DNA of 64,000 nucleotides, taken from NCBI RefSeq assembly GCF_932276165.1, contig NC_063999.1, forward strand, positions 2,916,501 to 2,980,500. The letters are read 5' to 3'. Made by a program: the position numbers and the translations under genes. This document shows, in pieces, positions 39,901-45,600 of the stretch (the first letter of the stretch is position 1; each line of letters begins with the position of its first letter). The notes below the pieces were generated by a model. That model was given only the letters and a program-made list of their open reading frames with translations, was not told the DNA's origin and searched no databases. This DNA is from Plutella xylostella. Its lineage: Eukaryota; Arthropoda; Insecta; Lepidoptera; Plutellidae.

Positions 39901-41973
39901 AGGATTGGGACGGGAAGTGTTAAACTGTGATACTTATAAACATTTCAGGTGAATAGTGCTTGGGGAAAATCGAAAAACAACACGAAATATTATCATCTCT
40001 TCTTGTTTCTTACCCTCAAATCGGTATCCAAATAAATCTGACCATAACGGGGATAAAACGAAAGTATTAAAATAAAAATGGAATTGTCTATAAAATGTAA
40101 AAACAATTGTTTAAAAAATAGGACATAGGACAGTAGAAAGACAAACATATTTTATTCCTACTATATTCATTATTACACTCTATTGTCTACTTACATTAGG
40201 ATCAAATTTGAGATTAGGTGCAGTGAGGTAAGCGGCTCTCCCATCGTTTAATGTGATGCCAAAGCCACACACTAGTGGAGAGTATTCTATATCGTTTACA
40301 TGTGTGTTATCTTCTATTATAGGCTCAGCTGAAAGTAAAATAGTTATACATACATAATATATTAATAAGACAACATACTTATCCACAATAATCTAGTCAG
40401 GCTAAGCCTGTATTCTACATAAATAAAGCATAAATAGTTAGCTCTAAATATGAATAATTAATACATTTACATCATTTTAGTTACAAAATCTTCTATTGCA
40501 TTAGTGCAGTGATGATTACTTTGTAATTCAGCTCATTGTGTTTCAGCTATCATTTTCTACTTAATGCTTGATTAATAACTGATGTACTTATATATCTAAA
40601 TAATATGTACCTACACTCAACCTTGTGACTATGTAAATTTATTTTAATATTCAATTTGTATCATAAAGCTTACATCATGCAGTGCAGTAATGACAGACAA
40701 ACCAATAAGCTAAAACAACTTACCTTTTGAAACTTGTTGATTGATAGAGAAGGGTATACGTCCCAGGTCAAGACAGTAATCCCGGTTCTGTGTACCGTCC
40801 CAGCGGTACCGCAAGAGGTGGGCCCGTGTTGTACACACCAGGATCTCCGTGCCTGATATACAGCACATGCGGGTGATCTGTCCGTCCCACACCAACACCT
40901 CTTTGAACTGAAATGGTAAGATTACTTAAAGGATGATTTTCTAGAGCTCTGTTGATAAGAGAAAACAGATGCTTTTAGATTTTATAGAGGAGTTTTGCTA
41001 TACAGTAATAAATTAAATAAATTTATTTCTAGACCAAATGTCCAATATGCCCTTCCTCAGTGAGATTTTGATAAACAGTAGTATGATGTCACTCTGTATA
41101 GTCATAAAAAATGAACAAAGTTAGTCTAGCCATTTAGAACAGATAGGGAGCCATTTTTTGATTACAGTTGCATGTATATTTTTTCTTTTTAGCATGGCAG
41201 TAGCTGGAGCTGATATCTCACCAGGCTTATCTTCAGTGACGGGATCACTTCCTTTACAAACAATTCAGCAGAATCTCTCCGCAAGCTCGCGGCCGGCGGG
41301 TCGTACTGCTGATAAGCAGTCTGCTCGCTCAATCCCTCCACATTGTAGAGTATTAGATGCCCTTCTGATGTCTAAAACAAAGAATTTTATGGCTTACATG
41401 GTGTTTAGTAAGTTTTCATTATAATTGATAATTACATGAATCAGTTTGATATGGATCTTCAATGTGAAGGGTTAAATAATTATACAAGCTTTAACTGAGT
41501 ATGATATTTAATGCAATAAAAATAATGGTGTATGTAATAATATATATTGAAAGATAGGATATGGAGTATAAGGCACTCAGTCCTTACACTCCTTATCCTA
41601 TCTTTGTGCTAGTAATATTTTGAAATGTTCATACCGCAATACATATCATTGATGAATCTGGTTTCCATTCTACTCCAATATTCACACCTAAACGCTTCAG
41701 AGATTCATCACTCCTCTTGTGAAAGACTATTGGCACAGTTGGCTGAAAAATATAAAAATATGTAGTAAATAAACACATTAAGTACCAAGTTGTGTTACTA
41801 TTTAATGTAGCCAAACTAAGCTGATATCTTACCTTGCAAAACCACACAGTGAGGCAGTCATCGCTCAATGATGCAAACAATATTTTGTCTCTGTTAGAAA
41901 CTATTTGTTTGTTAATTTGATTATCAGAACCTAGATTTTTCAGAACTTTTGGCCACCCGATTGGAAAGTACAT
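5702..41973 (-). CDS. Ric1: Ric1 (Drosophila Rich), Rab6 guanine nucleotide exchange factor subunit, complete 27-exon gene
   Basis: Ric1 with Rgp1 forms the exchange factor that activates Rab6 at the Golgi. Exons: 41833-41973, 41635-41742, 41222-41371, 40724-40907, 40195-40328, 39666-39757, 39292-39408, 38568-38724, 34972-35085, 34293-34559, 33582-33750, 32773-32964, 32115-32281, 31498-31569, 20775-21015, 20309-20418, 18665-18796, 18175-18270, 17831-17974, 17346-17460, 17006-17127, 16177-16316, 15429-15745, 14849-14963, 6803-6946, 6334-6522, 5702-6032. All junctions are GT-AG with compatible phases and the sum is 4,260 bp (1,419 residues plus stop). That is close to the length of vertebrate RIC1 as I remember it. 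The N-terminus MYFPIGWPK is the family start. Residues 1 to about 690 are WD40-like and about 770 to 1000 correspond to the RIC1 domain. Three cuticular genes lie antisense in intron 14. Several exons have partial copies in flanking introns. The protein ends in a CaaX-like tetrapeptide, CALM. Confidence 0.93.
7377..8646 (-). mobile_element. 5'-truncated jockey/CR1-like LINE, C-terminal reverse transcriptase part and 3' end
   Basis: An open frame from about 8642 to 7757 encodes the last roughly 290 residues of a non-LTR reverse transcriptase. Features include NKNTLVLNPAKSKFLILGS (DNA-binding thumb side), ARNLGVIMDAGLKFEHHV and LQRVQNACARFCF. The 3' UTR ends AATAAATGCC followed by a TTTC repeat, reading on the minus strand. 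The 5' border near 8646 is abrupt, the usual result of incomplete reverse transcription. The frame is free of stops, so the insertion is fairly young. A second copy of the same family lies at 52705-56085. Confidence 0.85.
9225..9486 (-). mobile_element. tRNA-derived SINE
   Basis: Read on the minus strand the element starts near 9486 with a tRNA-like head containing a box A-like GGCGTAGTGGTTAGTGACC and a box B GGTTCGATTCCC, then runs into unrelated sequence and ends in a poly-T/poly-A tract near 9225. The head is too degenerate and lacks a partner stem, so this is a SINE rather than a tRNA gene. Its far end (9235-9270) is shared with the SINE at 13219-13600. Confidence 0.8.
9971..10231. mobile_element. 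GTTGCAAAA-family inverted-repeat element
   Basis: The element starts TATACAGGATGTTGCAAAA and ends with the inverse, ATACCCTTTTTTCAATACC followed by TTGTATA, giving terminal inverted repeats of about 27 bp. Internal sequence includes GACTCAGGGGTTATTCTGAA and TTTTTACTATAG-like stretches that recur at six other places in this window. It has no coding capacity and looks like a MITE. Confidence 0.65.
10503..11759. mobile_element. Non-autonomous hAT-type element with ATTCGC subterminal arrays
   Basis: The ends are inverted: TAGTGATGGAACGAAT on the left and ATTCGTTACATCACTA on the right. They are flanked by 8 bp direct repeats GTACAGAC (10495-10502) and GTACCGAC (11760-11767), which match at 7 of 8 positions. 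Eight-base duplications and a TAGTG terminus are typical of the hAT superfamily. Both ends carry arrays of the hexamer ATTCGC. I find no transposase in the 1.26 kb. Confidence 0.8.
12140..12250 (+). pseudogene. R1-clade LINE reverse transcriptase relic
   Basis: Translating the plus strand with one frame correction gives the hallmark GVPQ (G/R) VLGPLLWNLAYNAVL of R1-type LINE reverse transcriptases. A frameshift next to GVPQR shows it is dead. The surrounding 12000-12600 may be further remnants of the same element, ending in a poly-A-like run near 12580, but I could not assign them. Confidence 0.6.
13219..13600 (-). mobile_element. tRNA-derived SINE, second family member
   Basis: On the minus strand the head reads GAGCGGTGGTAGCTCAGTCG with a box B of GGTTCGAATCCC, a good tRNA-like polymerase III promoter. 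The body contains the sequence GAGGAAACCTGCATATCTAG, which is also seen in the SINE at 18325-18515. A TTCTA pentanucleotide run (13265-13285) lies inside, and the 3' end shares a segment with the element at 9225-9486. Confidence 0.8.
14041..14270. repeat. Perfect 115 bp tandem duplication
   Basis: Units 14041-14155 and 14156-14270 are identical as far as I can compare them by eye. Each starts ACCTGTATAAATATCGGCAC. The lack of differences means either a very recent duplication or an assembly duplication. The first unit begins in the terminus of a GTTGCAAAA-family repeat. Confidence 0.85.
14849..21015 (-). CDS. Ric1: Ric1 exons 15-24: RIC1 domain and variable linker
   Basis: These exons encode about residues 689-1198. 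Exon 15 contains LWLWCGALGARVWLPLLPRD and MAKRIMLPFHLEIYPL, exon 16 FDDAILLGAENDTTLY, exon 17 QILRQLLRRNLGYHAWEIA, exon 18 LEEEATSKEPIPDAQLPS, exon 19 RKTEIALWAYLFSAAGKPKE and exon 20 HERWDLARDLVRFL. Exon 23 carries DLMIQRHARHLL and AARVDSAVLCLKRLHEDFAW. These are the strongest family signatures in the C-terminal half. Exons 17, 18 and 21 are followed by partial tandem copies, described separately. Confidence 0.92.
16401..16438. repeat. Perfect 16 bp hairpin
   Basis: Arms 16401-16416 and 16423-16438 are perfect inverted copies around a 6 nt loop. It lies in a Ric1 intron between exons 21 and 22. The function is unknown; it is too short for a typical animal microRNA precursor. Confidence 0.7.
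16820..17127 (-). repeat. Ric1 exon 21 with 26 bp donor-bearing tandem units and a second exon copy
   Basis: Exon 21 (17006-17127) ends AACATGCAG with donor GTCAGTAC. It is followed on the minus strand by three 26 bp units of the form GTCAGTACATACTGGGGAAC plus ATGCAG (the third diverged), then by a 109 bp copy of the exon (16820-16928) ending in the same donor. Possible 5' splice sites therefore exist after 17006, 16980, 16954 and 16820. The extension to 16820 adds 186 bp and stays open, so it could be translated as 62 extra residues. The exon copy differs from the original at 5 of 109 positions, 4 of them silent. Confidence 0.88.
18145..18204 (-). repeat. 30 bp tandem duplication across the Ric1 exon 18 donor
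   Basis: A 30 bp unit containing CCCCGTCTATTTACAG and donor GTAAGATTTAATAT occurs twice in direct succession. Using the first donor ends the exon at 18175 (32 codons). Using the second ends it at 18145, adding ten in-frame codons (VRFNIPVYLQ). The copies are identical. Confidence 0.88.
18325..18515 (+). mobile_element. Degraded tRNA-derived SINE
   Basis: The plus strand shows GTGGCGCATAAGGTCCCAGC and a box B-like GAGTTCGAATATCGAATCC, followed by the body sequence AACATCGTGAGGAAACCTGC also found in the SINE at 13219-13600. It lies in a Ric1 intron. Confidence 0.7.
18587..18613 (-). repeat. 27 bp stray copy of a Ric1 exon 17 segment
   Basis: Positions 18587-18613 are identical to 18713-18739 inside exon 17 (coding HAWEIARSC). 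The copy sits about 50 bp past the exon donor on the minus strand and is flanked by unrelated sequence. Confidence 0.75.
18797..20308 (-). other. Ric1 intron 16
   Basis: This 1.5 kb intron is mostly unremarkable AT-rich sequence. Its left end (by minus strand, 20105-20285) is a GTTGCAAAA-family repeat copy. I see no gene or exon in it. Confidence 0.6.
20105..20285. mobile_element. GTTGCAAAA-family repeat copy
   Basis: Shared landmarks are GGTTGCAAA, AAGCCGAAAAGG, GTCATTCT, GATCACGTGACTTTTTTACT and the end TTTTGCAATACTCTGTATA. It is diverged from the copy at 9971-10231 and abuts the donor of Ric1 exon 16 (20309). Confidence 0.6.
20686..20721. repeat. Perfect 16 bp hairpin
   Basis: Arms 20686-20701 and 20706-20721 are perfect inverted copies (GAAAAAGTCGATATCA) around CGAT. 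It lies in the Ric1 intron between exons 15 and 16, about 55 bp from exon 15. Confidence 0.7.
21117..21256. mobile_element. GTTGCAAAA-family repeat copy
   Basis: This short copy is bounded by TTTTGCAAAAAG on the left and CTTTTGCAACACCACGTATA on the right. It contains ACAACTTTTGCTCTACGAG and its inverse and CGCCTGAGTCACGCCC. It lies just inside the host intron of the cuticular gene cluster. Confidence 0.6.
22453..22458 (+). promoter_or_regulatory. TATA box of cuticular gene A
   Basis: TATATATT begins at 22453, about 70 bp upstream of the start codon at 22525. This allows a transcription start near 22483 and a short 5' UTR, the usual layout for insect cuticular genes. Confidence 0.6.
22525..23897 (+). 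CDS. RR-2 cuticular protein A (four exons)
   Basis: This gene encodes a secreted chitin-binding protein of the exocuticle. Exons are 22525-22542 (MKCFVA), 22632-22721, 23009-23105 and 23281-23897, giving 273 residues. The signal peptide MKCFVAICVLALAASAQS is split by the first intron. The Rebers-Riddiford consensus spans exons 3-4: YPKYAFDYAVKDPHTGDNKA, then RDGDMVKGAYSLVEPDGS and ADDKHGFNANVKRIGP. The RDGD, SLVEPDG and GFNA pattern marks the RR-2 class. The C-terminal half is a low-complexity repeat of the IKPIYREP and LIKAPIY type. Unlike its two neighbours it has a phase 1 intron inside the chitin-binding domain, after DMVKG. An AATAAA lies at 23915-23920. The specific ortholog is not assigned. 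Confidence 0.92.
24406..24413 (+). promoter_or_regulatory. TATA box of cuticular gene B
   Basis: TATATAAA at 24406-24413 lies 73 bp before the start codon at 24479. GACTCAGCAGTCAG between them may hold the initiator. Confidence 0.7.
24479..25618 (+). CDS. RR-2 cuticular protein B (three exons)
   Basis: Exons are 24479-24496 (MNRVFM), 24820-24897 and 25076-25618, giving 212 residues. The signal peptide MNRVFMISCLVAAAAVAVAG is again split after six codons. The chitin-binding domain lies in the last exon: HPRYAFNYAVNDPHTGDNKA, RDGDHVKGQYSLVEPDGS and ADDLTGFNAVVKKVGP, clearly RR-2. The tail is histidine, proline and glycine rich and ends with GPISLAGRKLVIKTKG. That ending resembles the end of protein C, so B and C look like the closest pair. 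AATAAA occurs at 25812-25817. The 5' part of the last exon's acceptor (CCATCGCAG) and all junctions are GT-AG. Confidence 0.93.
26630..26765 (-). mobile_element. RTE-type LINE 3' end, reverse orientation
   Basis: The plus strand begins with CATCATCATC and reads CTGCTGGACATAGGCCTTTC then GCCACAACACTCGGTCCTCG. On the minus strand this is the familiar lepidopteran LINE tail with TGGACATAGGCCT-type sequence and a TGATGATG end. The same tail in plus orientation occurs at 54917-55030. Weaker remnants lie near 31420-31466, 50745-50900 and 60380-60495. Confidence 0.7.
27470..27502. repeat. Perfect 13 bp hairpin
   Basis: Arms 27470-27482 (CGTTGGCCCTAAA) and 27490-27502 are perfect inverted copies with a 7 nt loop. 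Confidence 0.65.
27770..27970. mobile_element. GTTGCAAAA-family repeat copy (internal part)
   Basis: Shared internal landmarks are GACTCAGGGGATTATACTGA, ACTTTTGTTCTACGAGTTTT and CACTATGTAAAGAGTCACGT. The ends are diverged. Confidence 0.55.
28075..28925 (+). mobile_element. LINE (CR1/jockey-like) C-terminal fragment and 3' end
   Basis: An open frame to 28609 encodes the C-terminal part of a non-LTR reverse transcriptase: VRSQLEYASTAWSPFYSNQS, QRAFTRSL and a cysteine-containing tail CRMCREYNSLNTQVNGLDIF. The 3' UTR ends in an AATAAATAAATAAA run near 28905-28920. It is 5' truncated and lies between cuticular genes B and C on the same strand as both. Confidence 0.8.
29711..29756 (+). promoter_or_regulatory. 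Core promoter of cuticular gene C (TATA plus TCAGT initiator)
   Basis: TATATAAAAG at 29711-29720 is followed by the arthropod initiator TCAGT at 29752-29756, with a second CAGTG close by. The start codon is at 29784, leaving a 5' UTR of about 30 bp. Confidence 0.75.
29784..30858 (+). CDS. RR-2 cuticular protein C (three exons)
   Basis: Exons are 29784-29801 (MNKYFV), 29984-30082 and 30331-30858, giving 214 residues. The signal peptide MNKYFVVSCLLAVAAHVTA is split after six codons. The last exon holds NPSYGYNYEVNDPSTGDNKA, RDGDVVKGAYSLVEPDGS and ADPLRGFNAVVKRIGA, the RR-2 consensus. It is followed by repeats of the APIVEHIAPIH type and the C-terminal GPISLDGKTLTIRTKHH shared with protein B. 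AATAAA lies at 31070-31075. It is the last of the three nested genes and sits 640 bp from Ric1 exon 14 on the other strand. Confidence 0.93.
31498..35085 (-). CDS. Ric1: Ric1 exons 9-14: second half of the propeller region
   Basis: These exons encode about residues 362-688. Exon 9 starts EWATEGYQLWMVRVEG, exon 10 contains a variable acidic stretch and ends ATYIATNWPLR, and exon 11 carries GRTGLAHYSCVTRKWKLFGN. Exon 12 has DQLVVFGADALVTIYELN, exon 13 contains HPACVVSCALCRL followed by a proline-alanine-rich linker, and exon 14 is VINASGRLMMVQREEYD. All have recognisable counterparts in RIC1 proteins. Exons 11 and 12 have partial copies in neighbouring introns. Confidence 0.92.
32513..32631 (-). 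repeat. Partial copy of Ric1 exon 12 (with surrounding intron)
   Basis: The 119 bp at 32513-32631 copy the 3' part of exon 12 (32773-32891) including its donor. About 100 bp of flanking intron is duplicated too (CAAGGTTCCTGCG at 32417 and 32674). Five bases differ in the exon part; four are silent and one changes Val to Ile. No in-frame acceptor is evident, so I treat it as a non-functional copy. Confidence 0.85.
33876..33945 (-). repeat. Partial copy of Ric1 exon 11 with its acceptor
   Basis: The 70 bp at 33876-33945 copy the 5' part of exon 11 (33681-33750). The copy is preceded on the minus strand by a plausible acceptor ending CCACAG but has no donor. Six bases differ and all six are silent. 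Confidence 0.85.
35146..35455 (-). mobile_element. Mariner/Tc1-like transposon end and transposase C-terminal remnant
   Basis: The minus strand encodes IPALEDNISEEIRAIPAEML followed by KNWTFRMDHLRRSRGQHLNE before a stop, the typical C-terminal tail of mariner-type transposases. The plus-strand end ACGGGTGATTTTTTAAGAGC looks like its terminal repeat. The other end was not found, so the element is truncated. Confidence 0.65.
36456..36964. mobile_element. hAT-type MITE with AATACCGGTATT palindromes
   Basis: The 509 bp element has inverted ends TAGGGCATGCAATACCG and CGGTATTGCATGCCCTA. It is flanked by a perfect 8 bp duplication ATACACAT (36448-36455 and 36965-36972). Several copies of the palindrome AATACCGGTATT or close variants lie near both ends. 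There is no coding capacity. Confidence 0.9.
37690..37885 (+). mobile_element. Short interspersed repeat, possibly Helitron-derived
   Basis: It contains ACGGCTGAACCGATTTTAAC, CATAGGCTACTTTTTATCCC and GGCGAAGCGAAGCTCGCCGG and ends in ACAGCTAGT. The CTAGT end suits a Helitron terminus, but no hairpin was demonstrated. A copy in reverse orientation lies at 55804-56015. Confidence 0.55.
37908..38064 (-). repeat. Nearly identical displaced copy of Ric1 exon 8
   Basis: The copy matches exon 8 (38568-38724) at 156 of 157 positions; the one difference is silent. The donor is intact. The acceptor is lost: the base pair before the exon reads TG instead of AG, and the nearest AG would add two bases and shift the frame. 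It therefore looks like a pseudo-exon rather than a mutually exclusive exon. Confidence 0.88.
38249..38362 (+). mobile_element. LINE 3' tail, second copy
   Basis: This is the second copy of the sequence at 4482-4600, sharing the core AGAGATTACTTTTAGTAA and the same AATAAAGAG plus TATCTTT tail. It lies in a Ric1 intron, between exon 8 and its displaced copy. Confidence 0.6.
38568..41973 (-). CDS. Ric1: Ric1 exons 1-8: N-terminal WD40-like propeller
   Basis: These exons encode residues 1 to about 361. Landmarks are MYFPIGWPKVL at the start, the WKPDSSMICIATSEGHLILYN repeat across exons 2-3 (given here at 20 residues or fewer as WKPDSSMICIA then TSEGHLILYN), GIWAQGIDDATCARVNHKYR in exon 6 and WSTFGALLMCSLAWDYGLN in exon 8. 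The exon 1 start codon at 41973 is the only ATG giving the conserved N-terminus. Exon 8 is followed 503 bp further along the minus strand by a nearly identical displaced copy (37908-38064). Confidence 0.93.
38984..39058. repeat. Foldback with perfect 27 bp arms
   Basis: Arms 38984-39010 and 39032-39058 are perfect inverted copies starting CACACATATAATTATGTTAC. The loop contains a further partial direct copy (TTATGTTACATCACAA). It lies in Ric1 intron 7. Confidence 0.75.
39505..39575. mobile_element. GTTGCAAAA-family fragment
   Basis: It begins TGTACAAGGTGTTGCAAAAG and includes AAGCCAAAAGGGGGTGACTC. Only the first part of the repeat is present. Confidence 0.5.
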
Positions 41974-42669
41974 TCTGGATCAGCATTTGATCAAAACTTT
42001 TTAATGATTACAAGAAACATAAGATATCATAATTAGCAATTTTAAACATGCTTTTCTATTGAATTTAATTGAATAATAAATTAAAATTATCAATTTTGTG
42101 GGAATTTATAACAACAACCAATTTCGTGGATAAAAATGACAAGACAAGCAAGACAATTGTCAAAAAAAAACTTTTACTAATAGTCTGTGTTGAATTTTGA
42201 ACTCTTATTCTGAGGTATACGTTAAGTCCGATTTACACTCATAAAACTGGAGAAATACCCTATAGCATGGAACATATGTACTTTTCTAATGAAGCCCCAT
42301 AGCTTCTCCTTATAGAAGTATCTAAGTATGTTCCATGCAAAGAACTCAATGCATCGTGGTGTAGTGTATGTAACCAACGAAAGATATTTGGACCTGTGTT
42401 TACTAATAGACAAAAAAAATTATTAGCGTTTCCAAAGCGTTTCCAACTTTCCCAACACTATTTAAAAAACTATATTAATTTTGAATTGTCTATGGTACTA
42501 CAAATGTCCGACTCTTGCGGTCCCTGTTTCTAAACAATAATACATGATAGTGATAGTAATTTTACGCATTCGTTGTTACAGTTAACATAAATAAACCTAT
42601 AAACACAGCATGCCGTCGTACTGTAATAGCTTTCAGTTGAATTGTTCGAAATAGTGCATTTGTCTTGCA
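41974..42669. promoter_or_regulatory. Head-to-head promoter region of Ric1 and XNP
   Basis: The start codons of Ric1 (minus) and XNP (plus) are 696 bp apart with no gene between them, so both promoters must lie here unless 5' non-coding exons extend further. I see no clear TATA box. A perfect 11 bp tandem AGCGTTTCCAA lies at 42425-42446. A hairpin with arms GCATGGAACATA lies at 42265-42276 and 42327-42338. Confidence 0.6.
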
Positions 42670-45600
42670 ATGGCAGACGACAACAACAAGAACGAAGCTT
42701 CGGCAAGCAACCTCAGCGCAGAAGACGAGGCTTTTGAACAGGTTACAGCCACTAATGACGAGAATGATTTCGTTTTACTCTCCGACATCTTACCAGCTGA
42801 AGACACCCAGCATTCAGCCGACTTTCCTGATACGATAGAAGAAATACCGCTAGGAGCAGAAGAGGTAACATCTACTGAATCTTTCTTACCTGCCACAATA
42901 AATGGCAATGCTAATTCGATCTATGAGAGCTTAGGAGACTCACTCACCCCAGAATACACTAGCACTAACCAAGCATCCACTTCACACCTACAAGATACTT
43001 CGAAAACTTCGATCAATGAACCAGTTAAGAAAAGAAGAGGCCGAAAGCCTAAAAACTGGAAAAATAATCAAGATGCAACTCCTAAGAATATTGATAAAAT
43101 TCCCTCAAACTCAGTCAAGAAACTTTCTGAAGAACCCAATTCATCCAGTACTCCAGTTGTACCTACTCGTGCCAGGAGGGGCAGAAAGCCAATCAATTAT
43201 AAAGAATTAGATGCAGGTCAGGACTTGGATATCACCTCCACATCAGCTAGTGGTTTAGTTGAAGATGGAAATTCTCTTAGTCACACAACTATAACTGACA
43301 CAGAGAATGACCTAGATAAATTGCCTAAAAAGCGAGGAAGAAAGAAGAAAACCATAAATGACAGTGAACAACCACAAAATGATTCACTAAATAATGTAGA
43401 AGATCTTCATGTAAAATCCAACAATGACATCCATATGTCTGAGACAAGTAACACCGCTGTGTTAGATACTGATCCTGAAAAAAGCAAATCACCTAAAAAG
43501 CGAGGTAGAAAGAAAAAGAAAATAGATGACAGTAATTTGTATGATGTTCAGTTATCTAAAAACCATGACCTAGATATGGATGATGATGAAGGTGACATGG
43601 TTTTGAGTAAACTGAAAACTACTTTACATGAAGATGACAATAAAGAACTTTCAAACGATCACCTAGTTGTGGATACTTTCAACAGTTTAAATGAATCAGT
43701 TGTGGATGACAGGCCAACTAAAAAGCCAATTCTTTCTGATTTTGAGTATGATGTGAATAGTGTGATTGCTGAAACACCTAATGTGGTGGTTGAAACTGTT
43801 GGGGACCTTGATCCCAATATTGTGCCAGCGACAATAATAAATAAAGTTACAAACAACACTGAAATTATTACTGAAGATCAAACATCTGCCGCAGAACAAA
43901 AAAAAGATAATACAGTTGATGACACTTTACTGGTAGAGAGTAGCAGCAAGAGACCTCAACGTAGAAAAGCCAAACGCATGAAATATGAAGTAGATTCTGA
44001 TGAAGATCCATTTGCGAATGTAGAACTTTCTGATGAAGATACAGGACGAAACAGAAAGAAAAGGCCATATGGTTACTATTCAGATGATGAGTATGTCCCC
44101 AGTAAACATGAAAAGAAGGGTACACAAGAATCTTCTGATGATGATTTGAATTCATGGGAGGATATAGAATCTGAATTTGAAGACAGACGTCGTCGTAGAG
44201 GTCGCAAAAAGTCTGACTTAGGATCCCTTAATAAAAGTCCAGGAAAAAGGGGTAGGAAGAAGATAGGTGATGATCAAGGCTCATGTATTTCAGATGCAAC
44301 GACAGTGAAATTAGATAACATAAGTGATAATGCTCTTGATGATAGTATGGACGCCAAAGACAAACCAAGGGCCAATTTTGCTTCTGGGAATAAAGAATTT
44401 GAAAACTTCCTTGCTCGTAGAATGCAAGAAAATACTTCATTAAAAATTAAAAAAGTTGACAAAAAAACTACTTCTGACAATGTTGTGGTGCCATTAGAAA
44501 TCCCAGTTATGGAAGCTAAAGATATGAAACCTGTGGACACTAGTACACAAACGAACATTGTAGCAACTACATCTACATCAGTTCAAACAACATCTGCATA
44601 TGCAATAAAACTTGCAAAGAATATTGATCTATCCTCTGAACAGTCCCAAAATGCCTGCGAATTTTTGCAATCTATTCTGAAGACCACTACAGAATTAGGA
44701 ACTTTAATGACTGAGAAATCTTCTGAGTTTATTGATAAGAAAATTAATACAACATATGTAAAAGATACTACTCGAATTGATTACTGTGTTAAAAAAGCTT
44801 TCCTTTTGTTTAAATTAGCAAAAGATAACTTGACAACTATGGAAGACAATTTAGAAAAACAATATGAAGAATTTTTAAAGAGCAACCAACTGTCTGATGC
44901 TATTGAAGTAGAAAAGAAAATTATTCCAAAAGCAAAAGAACAAAATAGTGATAGTGACTGCGAAATAGTTGATGTGGTGCCTGTTCAAGATAAAGGTAAA
45001 AAAAAACCTGAAAAACCGAAATTCAATCCTAAGACAGTATTCTTAAATAAAGAACTGTCTATTAAAATTGCAAAAAAAACCCCTGAGAAAAACATATTTA
45101 ATTCCTCTAAAAAGAATATAGATATCACAGGAAAAAATTCAGTGTGGCTCAATGAATCTGTAATGGTAAAAAAAGTAAAGTCGCAGTCTTTTTTAGCCCA
45201 GGACAGCCGAAATAAAAAACCACCTGATTTCGGCATTACAGAAGAGATGGTGAAGTTGTTCTTTGACAACTATTACTCTACAGAGGCATCAGTACTATGT
45301 GCTCCATACACCTCTACTGAGTGGCTACACATAAATAGACCCGTTGATGTGATATGCAATTATTTCATACTGAACAAAGATGAGCAGTCTGCTTCTACTA
45401 TAAATGAAACTGTTACTAATGCTGGAAACACTGACACTGATGACAGAGAGGCAAGAGAGAAGTTACCCATTGTAGCCCAAGACCCAACTAATATGAGTCA
45501 TAGCTCTCCTAAATCACTGTTCAGTCTGTGCTCTCAAGTTCTGCTGAAACACGTGCAAGGCTCCAGCAGCCACAATGTTGACACTTTATCCAATTTGTGT

